Below are positions 57,129-64,000 of a stretch of 64,000 nucleotides of DNA, in pieces (position 1 is the first letter of the stretch; each line of letters opens with the position of its first letter). The DNA lies in the NCBI RefSeq assembly GCF_900636545.1, contig NZ_LR134290.1:5084001-5148000 (forward strand), in the 5' to 3' direction. The notes under the pieces were generated by a model. It saw only the letters and a list, made by a program, of their open reading frames with translations. It made no database searches and had not been told where the DNA came from. The stretch comes from Pseudomonas mendocina. GTDB taxonomy: Bacteria; Pseudomonadota; Gammaproteobacteria; Pseudomonadales; Pseudomonadaceae. The position numbers were made by a program, and so were the translations under genes.

Positions 57129-57740
57129 ATGGCCCTCGAACTCTGGCTCGTCTACTTCGTCGCCACCCTCGGCCTGGCGCTGACGCCCGGCCCCAACAGC
57201 CTGCTGGCGCTGACTCACGGCGGACTGTACGGCGCGCGTATGGCGCTGGCCACCATCCTTGGCGGCGTGGTCGGCTTCAGCACCTTGATCGCCCTGGCTA
57301 TGTTCGGCCTCAGCGCGCTGCTCAAGACCGCGCCCACCGCGCTGCTGGCGCTGAAGTGGATCGGTGGCGCCTACCTGATCTGGCTGGGCGTGCAACTGTG
57401 GCGTTCGCCGCCGATGAACCTGACCCTGACCGACAGCGGCACCCGCCCCGGCGCCGCCCGGCTGTTTCGCCAGGGCCTGCTGTCGGCGTTGTCCAATCCC
57501 AAGGTGATCCTGTTCTACGGCGCCTTCCTGCCGCAGTTCCTCGACCCACAGCGCGGCCTGGCCGTGCAGTTCGTGGTGATGGCAGCGACCTTCGCCGTGG
57601 TCGAGTTCCTCGTCGAGCTGCTGCTGGCGCTGCTGGCCTTCCGCGTGCGGCCCTGGCTGCAACGGGGCGGCCGCACCTTCAACCGCAGTTGCGGCGTGCT
57701 CTTCGTGCTGATCGGCGTGGCGCTGCCACTGGCGCGTTGA
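57129..57740 (+). CDS. LysE/RhtB-family exporter, second
   Basis: A 203-residue LysE-type exporter with about six helices and the motif LGLALTPGPNSLLALTHGGLYGARMALAT near residues 12-40. The ATG at 57129 has AGGAGA upstream. The divergent GlxA-family gene is its probable regulator. Substrate is not readable from sequence; amino acids or related amines are usual. Confidence 0.9.
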   Translation: MALELWLVYFVATLGLALTPGPNSLLALTHGGLYGARMALATILGGVVGFSTLIALAMFGLSALLKTAPTALLALKWIGGAYLIWLGVQLWRSPPMNLTLTDSGTRPGAARLFRQGLLSALSNPKVILFYGAFLPQFLDPQRGLAVQFVVMAATFAVVEFLVELLLALLAFRVRPWLQRGGRTFNRSCGVLFVLIGVALPLAR

Positions 57741-57881
57741 GGCGAACAGCTATGGGGTGAGTGTTATCCACCTCACAGCCTGGGGACATAGCCTTGCCAG
57801 CAGGGCAATGGCCGATAGAATGCCCCGGCACAAGGATGCGCCATCCGGGCGAAATTCGATAACCGATTAAGGACGATCAAC

Positions 57882-58892
57882 ATGCGCTATGTTCACTGCC
57901 TGCCAGTGGTTTTTTCCAGCCTGATTCTGGGCTGCGCCGTCACACCCGAGCAGAACGAAGCAGACCTCAACGCCAAGCTACCTGCAATGACACTGGAGAG
58001 CGTGCTGCCCTCGGCAGAGGAAAACGCGTACTGCAAGCGGCACATGGATAGCGACATTCTCTACGGAGTGGGCACTGCGCTGTTCAATGAGAATGACGTG
58101 GCAAGCGCCAAAAGCTGCCTGATCTTTGCCGCCCCCGAACATCACCGGGCCTTCTGCTACCTGTCGTTGATTGCCGACAGAGACCAGCAGAAATCCCAGG
58201 CCGACAGGGATCAGGAGTCCTTCAGCTACATGGCCTACGCCGCGAGCCAGAACGACTGGTGCGCAGAGTACGGCATGTGGCGCGTCTACCAGATCGGCAG
58301 CAAAGGGGTCGAACGTGATCCGGAACTCGCCAAACGCTGGCTGGAACGCTCGGCTCTGCATGGCTACAACGAATCCCAGAACGCTCTTGTCTATCGCTAT
58401 GAAGCGGATGGTGACCTCGTTTCCAGCCTGGCCTGGTCACGCATACTCGGCGACGAGCAAGCCGACCAGCAGGACCAGCTGCGCCAGAAGATGGATGCCA
58501 AGCAGCTCGCCGCCAGTGACAAGCTCTATGAGCGCCTCACCAAACAAGTCACCAGCAAGGAAACGATGTACGCGGAAGCACGCGAAGAGGATATCGGCCG
58601 TTACTCCGCCACCATTCACCTCGCCGTACCGCAGGCTCTCGACGGCATGAACACCGAACAACGCCGTGAATTCATCCGGGAGACCCTGGCCATCGCGCTC
58701 GAAAACGATCAGATCGAGAGCCGCGAACAGGTCGCGCTCTACATGATGATGACGCGCAGCGCCCGGCTGAAAGGCATCACTACCGACGTACTGGCCAACG
58801 AACAGCTACTGGCGATTCTGCACAACGACGAGCTGACTTTGGCCGAGGCGCAAGCTCAGGCCCAGGGCGTGATCGACGCCGCCTACCCGTAA
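57882..58892 (+). CDS. Lipoprotein with Sel1-like repeats
   Basis: A 336-residue predicted lipoprotein: the signal peptide ends in LILGC (Cys near residue 18). The middle (about 130-180) has a Sel1-like repeat pattern (EYGMWRVYQIGSKGVERDPELAKRWLERSALHGYNESQNAL), a helical-hairpin scaffold used for protein contacts. The C-terminal half is helical and charged. There is no close functional neighbour. The ATG at 57882 has only a weak AAGGA upstream. Function is unknown. Confidence 0.75.
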   Translation: MRYVHCLPVVFSSLILGCAVTPEQNEADLNAKLPAMTLESVLPSAEENAYCKRHMDSDILYGVGTALFNENDVASAKSCLIFAAPEHHRAFCYLSLIADRDQQKSQADRDQESFSYMAYAASQNDWCAEYGMWRVYQIGSKGVERDPELAKRWLERSALHGYNESQNALVYRYEADGDLVSSLAWSRILGDEQADQQDQLRQKMDAKQLAASDKLYERLTKQVTSKETMYAEAREEDIGRYSATIHLAVPQALDGMNTEQRREFIRETLAIALENDQIESREQVALYMMMTRSARLKGITTDVLANEQLLAILHNDELTLAEAQAQAQGVIDAAYP

Positions 58893-58920
58893 CGCTCGAA
58901 CCCTGGCGCAACTCTGCAAC

Positions 58921-58950
58921 GCAGCCCACGGCAAACCGTGGGCTGCGTCG
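58921..58950. terminator. Bidirectional terminator hairpin
   Basis: GCAGCCCACGG (58921-58931) pairs with CCGTGGGCTGC (58936-58946) around CAAA, in the gap between the convergent lipoprotein and flavin reductase genes. T-tracts on both sides are short. Confidence 0.7.
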
Positions 58951-58952
58951 TT

Positions 58953-59522
58953 TCAGGCTTTCACTGCCTCACCTATCGCGTAGTAATGCCCGCCTGCCAC
59001 GTGATGCAGGCTGCGCAGGCTCGGGTCGGCCGTTTCGAAATGCCAGCGACCGTCGCGGAACACCCGCTCATCGGCCCAGGCCGCGATCACCTCGCCGATG
59101 AACAGGTCGTAAGCTTGCTGGTTGTGCCGCTCATCGATCAGCCGGCAGACCAGCCAGGCCGAGCAGCCCGCCACCAGCGGCAGATCGTAGCCTTCCAGGG
59201 TGAACAGCTCGACGCCGGCATGGGCCAGCTTGGCCGGGTCATCGGCCAGGCTGGCGCTGCCCACCGCTTGGGTCAGTTGCAGTTGCGCCACGGTCGGTAC
59301 CTGGATGGCGAACAGGCCGCTGCCCTCGATCAGCGCACGGGTGCGAGTGGCCTTGTCTAGCACCACGGTGAGCTTCGGCGGGTCGAAATCCAGGGCGCAG
59401 CACCAGGCTGCTGCCATGACGTTATCCACAGCCTGGTAGCGGGCCGACACCAGCACGGTGGGGCCATGATTGAGCAGGCGGTACGCCTTGGCCAGGTCGA
59501 CGGGACGGATCGACGCGTTCAT
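58953..59522 (-). CDS. Flavin reductase-like domain protein
   Basis: A 189-residue protein of the flavin reductase (FMN-binding split-barrel) family with TVLVSARYQAVDNVMAAAWCCALDFDPPKLTVVLDK and a DLFIGEVIAAWADERVF segment near the C-terminus. Such proteins reduce FMN with NAD(P)H for a partner monooxygenase or act alone as flavoproteins. The ATG at 59522 has AGGAG at good distance. The upstream 23 codons in the same frame are discarded. An SDR relic lies 82 bases upstream on the same strand. Confidence 0.87.
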   Translation of the reverse strand: MNASIRPVDLAKAYRLLNHGPTVLVSARYQAVDNVMAAAWCCALDFDPPKLTVVLDKATRTRALIEGSGLFAIQVPTVAQLQLTQAVGSASLADDPAKLAHAGVELFTLEGYDLPLVAGCSAWLVCRLIDERHNQQAYDLFIGEVIAAWADERVFRDGRWHFETADPSLRSLHHVAGGHYYAIGEAVKA

Positions 59523-59604
59523 GCAAACTCCTGAAAGCGAAAAAGGCCCCGCATGCTGGCCCTTGAAGACCCGCATCGCAAGCGCCTGCAACAGTGGTTA
59601 TGGA

Positions 59605-59664
59605 TCAGCACTCCTGCGTGGCCGGGCGCAGGACGATCTCGTTGATGTCGACGTAGTTGGGCTG
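59605..59664 (-). pseudogene. Relic: C-terminus of a short-chain dehydrogenase
   Basis: Read on the minus strand, this encodes QPNYVDINEIVLRPATQEC followed by TGA, which matches the C-terminal tail typical of certain SDR-family oxidoreductases (PNYVDINEIVLRPxxQ). The frame continues back only to about 59690 and no Rossmann domain is present; the sequence upstream leads into the promoter of the MFS gene. It is a remnant of a deleted gene. Confidence 0.6.
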
Positions 59665-59776
59665 AGGTCGCTCACGGCAACGCCATCGTCGCCTGCGAAG
59701 CGCTGCGCGCAGGGCGCAGCCGATAACGTCTAACCTGATCGCCAGACCGTCTGGCTCGAGCATCAGGAGAGGACGT

Positions 59777-61081
59777 ATGAACGCCGCAGCCCACGGTCAG
59801 CAGGTCAGCCCGGCCACCTTGCACAAGGTGATCGCCGCCTCGGCCATCGGTAACTTCGTCGAGTGGTTCGACTTCGCCGTCTACGGCTTTCTCGCCGTAA
59901 CCATCGCCTCACTGTTCTTTCCGCCGGGCAATCCGACCCTGGCGCTGCTGCAGACCTTCGCCGTGTTCGCCGTATCGTTCGCCCTGCGCCCGCTGGGCGG
60001 GATCGTCTTCGGCATTCTTGGCGACCGCATCGGCCGCAAGCGCGTGCTGTCGATCACCGTGCTGCTGATGGCCGGTGCCACCACGCTGATCGGCCTGCTG
60101 CCCACCTACGCCAGCATCGGCTTGCTCGCACCGCTGCTGCTGGCGCTGGCGCGCTGCCTGCAAGGTTTTTCCGCCGGTGGCGAATACGCCGGCGCCTGCG
60201 CCTTCGTCATGGAGCACGCGCCGACCGAACAGAAAGCCCGCTATGGCAGCTTCGTGCCAGTGTCGACCTTCCTCGCCTTCGCCTCGGCAGCCGGCCTGGT
60301 GTTCGGCCTCGACCAACTGATCAGCAGCGAGCAGATGCAGGCCTGGGGCTGGCGCCTGCCCTTTTTGATCGCCGCGCCACTGGGCCTGGTGGGCCTGTAT
60401 ATGCGCCTGCGCCTGGACGAATCGCCGGCCTTCAAGGCGATGGCCGCCGAACCCGCGCCGGAACATTCGCCGCTGATGGAAACCCTGCGCCTGCACGGTG
60501 CGACCATCGCCTGCCTGGGCGCCTTCATTTCGGCCACAGCGCTGTCGTTCTACATGTTCACCACATATCTCACCACCTACATGCAGGTGGTCGGCGGCGC
60601 CACGCGGCCGACCGCCCTGTTGGCCAGCCTGATGGCGCTGACCTTCGCCGGGCTGCTGTGTCCCTTGGTCGGGCGCTATTCGGATCGCGTCGGCCGTCGG
60701 CGCACCATCCTCACCGCTGGTGTGGCGCTGATCGTCGCGGTGTACCCGGCCTTCACCCTCGCCACCTCCGGTGCGCTGCTGCCGTCGGCGCTGGGCGCCA
60801 TGCTGCTGGCCGTCGGCGCGGTGATCTGCGGCGTGGTGACGGCGGTGCTGCTGTCCGAGCAGTTCCCTACCCGGGTGCGCTACACCGCCTCGGCCTTCAC
60901 CTACAACCTGGCCTATACGATCTTCGGCGGCACCGCACCGCTGGTCGCCACCTGGCTGATCGAGCAGACCGGCGACCGCATGTCACCGGCCTACTACCTG
61001 ATCGTCATCGCCCTGATCGCCCTGGCTGGCGGCCTGGCGCTGCCAGAGTCATCGAAACGGCCGCTGAACTACCAGCGCTGA
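59777..61081 (+). CDS. MFS transporter, metabolite:H+ symporter family
   Basis: A 434-residue MFS transporter with 12 predicted helices and the metabolite:H+ symporter (MHS) signature: GNFVEWFDFAVYGFLA at residue 25 and FGILGDRIGRKRVLSITVLLMAG as the loop 2-3 motif. Close relatives import shikimate, alpha-ketoglutarate or proline/betaine. The ATG at 59777 follows AGGAGAGG. Substrate is not resolved. It ends four bases from the convergent TonB receptor gene. Confidence 0.91.
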   Translation: MNAAAHGQQVSPATLHKVIAASAIGNFVEWFDFAVYGFLAVTIASLFFPPGNPTLALLQTFAVFAVSFALRPLGGIVFGILGDRIGRKRVLSITVLLMAGATTLIGLLPTYASIGLLAPLLLALARCLQGFSAGGEYAGACAFVMEHAPTEQKARYGSFVPVSTFLAFASAAGLVFGLDQLISSEQMQAWGWRLPFLIAAPLGLVGLYMRLRLDESPAFKAMAAEPAPEHSPLMETLRLHGATIACLGAFISATALSFYMFTTYLTTYMQVVGGATRPTALLASLMALTFAGLLCPLVGRYSDRVGRRRTILTAGVALIVAVYPAFTLATSGALLPSALGAMLLAVGAVICGVVTAVLLSEQFPTRVRYTASAFTYNLAYTIFGGTAPLVATWLIEQTGDRMSPAYYLIVIALIALAGGLALPESSKRPLNYQR

Positions 61082-61085
61082 GCGA

Positions 61086-63344
61086 TCAATACGCCACCGA
61101 ATAGCTGAGGCCATAGGTGCGCCCGGCTGCCGGCAGGCTGGAGATGGCGCCGTAGGTGGCCTCGGCCTGCTGGCCGTAGACGGTCTTGTAGTCGCGGTTG
61201 GCCAGGTTATAGACACCGAAACCGACCTCGCCGCCCAGCCAGGGCGCATGGGCGATCAGGTCGACCACGGTATAGCCCTGGATCTTGGTCGCCGGGGTGG
61301 CGCGGATGGTTGGGCTGATCGCGGCGGACTGGGCGTCGTCGTAGGCACGGTCGCTGCCACCCACGGTGAGCGCCTGCAGGCGCACGCCATAGCCATCGAG
61401 GAAGCGCCAGTCGCTATAGACGGTGGCCTTCAGCGGCGAGACGCGGAAGGCATTGAGCTCGCGCCAGTTGCCAGCGGCGTCCTTGTACTGGCCACGGGTG
61501 TAGGCCAGGGTGCCGCCCAGCGTCCAGCCCTCGGCGACCGGCACCTGCAGGTTACCCTCGGCGCCCCATACGCGCTCGTCGGTGTCGGCCACCGAGACGC
61601 TGAAATCGCGGTTGAACTGCACCACCTTATCGGAGGTGTTGTAGAAGGCGGTGACCCCGGCGTTCAGGCCGCTGGCATCGCCCAAGCGCCAGCCCAGTTC
61701 GTAGTTGTTGACCTTGATCGAATCGATGCTGCTGCTATCGATGACGAAGCTGGCCGGCACATCGCGCAGCATGCGCTGGGTGTCGGGCAGGCTGAAGCCC
61801 TGGGAGAAGTTGGCGAACAGTTGCTGAGTGTCGGTCAGCTTGTACACCGCCCCTAAGTTGAACAGGGTCTCGCTGTGGCGCACGTTGCCGCCTTCCAGGG
61901 TGCGCGCCTGGTAGCCGGCCACGGTCGCCGCGGTGACGGCCTCGCCATAGGGGATGGAATCGTCCACCTCGTTGCGGATGGTTTCGCGGCGCACCCCAGC
62001 CTGCAGGCTGAGGCGCTCGGTAAGCTGGTAGTCGCCCTGGAGGAACGCGCCGGTCTTGCTCACTTCCACATCCGGGCCCATGGAGGAGCTGTAGGTCTCG
62101 CGGTAGTTAAGGCCGTTGCTGGTGAAGAAGCTGTTGAAGTCGTAGAACTGGCCGTCCTGACGATCCTGTTCGCGCTCGTGATCGAGGCCATAGCTCAGTT
62201 GCAGATCGCGTCCAGCCAGCTCGAAGCCTTTCTGCAAAGCGGTGCGCACGCCCCAGACGTCGATGTCGGTGCTCGACTGCATCACCACGTTGGCCACGCC
62301 ACCGGGCAACGCGGCATTGGCCGCACGGCTGGCGAAGGGGAACCAGCGCGACTTTTCCTTGCGGTAGTAGGCTTCGGCGGTCAGTTGCTGGCCACCCAGC
62401 AGGTCGCGGTTGAGGTACTGCACATTGGCGCCGTAATGACGGGTGCGCGGCTGGTCGTCGAGCTGCAGGCCATCCACGGCCTTGTGGCTGGGGGCAGCGC
62501 TGTTGAGCAGGACGTTGAGATTGGGGCCGTAATCCGGGCCGTAGTCGCTGTCCTGCTCGTCGTCGTAGTAGCGCACGCCGCCGCTCAGTTGCTGGTCGTC
62601 GTCCAGGTGCCAGGTCAGGCGGCCGTTGAAGTCGAAGCTGGTGGTGTCCTGGCGGTCGGTCTGGGAGATTTCCGGGCCGATGCGATCACCGTCGGCATCG
62701 CGAATCTCGCCTTGCTTGGTGAAACTCAGGCCGGCGAAACCGCTGACCGCGCCCTGGTGGAAAGCGGCGGTCTGCGAGGCCTCGTAGGCCATGGCGTCAC
62801 GCGCCGCCTTGCCGGGGGTGCGCAGGCCGATGCGGCTGCTGAAGTCGCTGGTTTCATCGTCGGCATTGCGCGTGATGATGTTGATCAGGCCGCCGGTGGC
62901 GCCGGCGCCGTAGATGCTGGTGGCACCGGAGATCACCTCGATGCGCTCGATCATCGCCGGGTTGATGCTGTTGAGCTGGCGCGAACCATCACGCGAGCCG
63001 GTCAGCGGTACGCCGTCGATCATCACCTGCACGGTGCGCCCGCGCATAGTCATGCCGTAGTTGCTGGTGGTGCCGCTGCTCGGCGCCAAGGAAGGCACGA
63101 GCTGGCCGAGGATATCGGCGGTGGAGCGCCCGGCTGCGGCCTGTTCGGCAACCTGTTCGTGCTCGATGCTGTACACCGTGCCGGCGATCTCGGCGACGCT
63201 CTTGGCCGAACGGGTGGCGGTGACCACCACCGGGCCGAGCTCCTGAACCTGGCTGGTCGCGGTGTCGTCGGCCTGCGCGTGGAGCGCGCCGCTCACCGCC
63301 AGGCTGAGCAAGGTGACCTGCATGGATGCCGAAAGATGCCTCAT
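61086..63344 (-). CDS. TonB-dependent receptor, IutA-like
   Basis: A 752-residue outer-membrane receptor: signal peptide (MRHLSASMQVTLLSLAVSGALHA), TonB box-like GPVVVTATRSAKSVAEI, and a plug carrying MIERIEVISGATSIYGAGATGGLINIITRNAD, a form of the plug signature close to IutA/RhtA receptors for hydroxamate citrate siderophores such as aerobactin or rhizobactin. The barrel ends in YSVAY. The ATG at 63344 follows GGGGGA. The upstream gene resembles an RhtX/FptX permease, which supports siderophore import. Confidence 0.88.
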   Translation of the reverse strand: MRHLSASMQVTLLSLAVSGALHAQADDTATSQVQELGPVVVTATRSAKSVAEIAGTVYSIEHEQVAEQAAAGRSTADILGQLVPSLAPSSGTTSNYGMTMRGRTVQVMIDGVPLTGSRDGSRQLNSINPAMIERIEVISGATSIYGAGATGGLINIITRNADDETSDFSSRIGLRTPGKAARDAMAYEASQTAAFHQGAVSGFAGLSFTKQGEIRDADGDRIGPEISQTDRQDTTSFDFNGRLTWHLDDDQQLSGGVRYYDDEQDSDYGPDYGPNLNVLLNSAAPSHKAVDGLQLDDQPRTRHYGANVQYLNRDLLGGQQLTAEAYYRKEKSRWFPFASRAANAALPGGVANVVMQSSTDIDVWGVRTALQKGFELAGRDLQLSYGLDHEREQDRQDGQFYDFNSFFTSNGLNYRETYSSSMGPDVEVSKTGAFLQGDYQLTERLSLQAGVRRETIRNEVDDSIPYGEAVTAATVAGYQARTLEGGNVRHSETLFNLGAVYKLTDTQQLFANFSQGFSLPDTQRMLRDVPASFVIDSSSIDSIKVNNYELGWRLGDASGLNAGVTAFYNTSDKVVQFNRDFSVSVADTDERVWGAEGNLQVPVAEGWTLGGTLAYTRGQYKDAAGNWRELNAFRVSPLKATVYSDWRFLDGYGVRLQALTVGGSDRAYDDAQSAAISPTIRATPATKIQGYTVVDLIAHAPWLGGEVGFGVYNLANRDYKTVYGQQAEATYGAISSLPAAGRTYGLSYSVAY

Positions 63345-63366
63345 GGTTTCCCCCAGAGAAAGCGCG

Positions 63367-64000
63367 TCAATGATTGTCGGTGCCGGCCTGAATGCGCCGG
63401 ACGATAGGTTTGCAGAGCAGGACGCTGAGCACGGAAAGCGCGCCCAGCAGCAGGTAATAGGTTTCGTAGCCCAGGCCCTTGGCGAGGAAGCCCGACAGCG
63501 AACCGCCAACGAAGAACACCAGTAGTTCGAAGCACACCAGCACGGTGAAGTCGGTGCCGGCCTGCTGCCGCGAGCACAGCTGCATGAACAGGGCGTAGAG
63601 GCTGGTCATCGCCAGGTAGCGGATGGCCAGGAGCACCAGCACCATGGCGCCGAGCCACAAGGGCGAGCCGTCGGCCAGGCCGCTGAACAGCAGCCCGGCG
63701 ACCGCCAGATAGGCCAGGCTGCGCAGCCAGCCGGCGCGCAGCAGCAGGGTCGCCGCGCGCTGACGTAGCAACAGGCGCGCAGCCGCCACGGCGGCGAGCA
63801 GCCCGACGCTGGCACCGGCCACCGACATCAGCAGGCCGATCTGCGTCAACGACCACTGGCGATCCACCAGCATCGGCGTGAGCATGGCCATGGCCGGCGC
63901 CTCGACCAGGCGATAGACCAGGATCAGCAGCAGCGCCCAGCGGATCTCCGGGCGCTTGAAGGTGGCGATGAAGCCCGGCCTGGCCGCCTCGGCCTGCGCC
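63367..64000 (-). CDS. Partial MFS siderophore permease, RhtX/FptX-like
   Basis: The last 210 codons of a minus-strand MFS transporter that enters from beyond 64000; the frame stays open to the window edge. At least six helices are visible, with SVAGASVGLLAAVAAARLLL and VLVCFELLVFFVGGSLSGFLAKGLGYETYYLL. The IutA-like receptor starts 22 bases after its stop, matching the rhtX-rhtA and fptX-type siderophore uptake pairs, so it probably brings a ferri-siderophore across the inner membrane. Confidence 0.75.
   Translation of the reverse strand, partial: AQAEAARPGFIATFKRPEIRWALLLILVYRLVEAPAMAMLTPMLVDRQWSLTQIGLLMSVAGASVGLLAAVAAARLLLRQRAATLLLRAGWLRSLAYLAVAGLLFSGLADGSPLWLGAMVLVLLAIRYLAMTSLYALFMQLCSRQQAGTDFTVLVCFELLVFFVGGSLSGFLAKGLGYETYYLLLGALSVLSVLLCKPIVRRIQAGTDNH

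Noticed and set aside
61875..63407. Plus-strand reading frame (510 codons) opposite the IutA-like receptor
   Set aside because: Antisense shadow of a receptor with clear signal peptide, plug and barrel.

Overview
The window is high-GC chromosomal DNA from a Pseudomonas, most likely a member of the P. mendocina / P. oleovorans / P. aeruginosa side of the genus. This rests on the gene families, the block CobW GTPase - small secreted protein - DUF1826 - ZigA - DksA2 - FolE2 (which I recall as the zinc-starvation block near PA5532-PA5539 of P. aeruginosa), and several Pseudomonas REP-type palindromes. There are no rRNA or tRNA genes, CRISPR arrays, complete insertion sequences or prophage. Gene density is high, and the very long antisense reading frames are GC shadows.

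Layout. 1-4.9 kb: zinc-starvation block with two COG0523 GTPases, DUF1826, zinc-independent DksA2 and zinc-independent FolE2, around a divergent Zur box. 5-9.5 kb: two tandem DUF2207 membrane proteins with LemA. 9.6-12.2 kb: a cNMP/CBS/DUF294 nucleotidyltransferase-like protein translationally coupled to a DnaQ-type exonuclease. 12.3-19.6 kb: small lipoprotein, DUF2986, a LysR regulator divergent from L-serine dehydratase, and two BCCT betaine-type transporters. 20-26.5 kb: cardiolipin synthase, a periplasmic binding protein, a TonB siderophore receptor with a PepSY membrane protein, and DUF3617. 26.7-34 kb: a TAXI-TRAP transporter (receptor, fused permease, DUF1850) with a DctB/DctD-type two-component system and a candidate sigma-54 promoter. 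34-37.7 kb: cyclopropane fatty acid synthase and a chemoreceptor. 37.7-43 kb: a translationally coupled btuB-btuD-btuF-btuC cobalamin uptake operon with an upstream cobalamin riboswitch and also a Zur-type box. 43-47.3 kb: a [2Fe-2S] protein, a DctA-type transporter and two GntR regulators. 47.4-54.3 kb: corrin-ring genes cobK-cobL (minus) divergent from cobG-cobH-cobI-cobJ (plus), with a second cobalamin riboswitch. 54.5-61 kb: two regulator/LysE-exporter pairs, a lipoprotein, a flavin reductase, an SDR gene relic and an MFS transporter. 61-64 kb: an IutA-like TonB receptor and a truncated RhtX/FptX-like siderophore permease.

Main themes are metal and cofactor economy: zinc sparing, B12 uptake and synthesis, and siderophore use. 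The most interesting observations are regulatory. The btuB operon carries both a B12 riboswitch and a Zur box that shares 17 identical bases with the dksA2/folE2 box. The cobG riboswitch carries a perfect 14-bp hairpin as a peripheral extension. A 23-base REP palindrome forms part of the btuF signal-peptide coding sequence. All functions are assigned from sequence reading and family knowledge; no database search was run.
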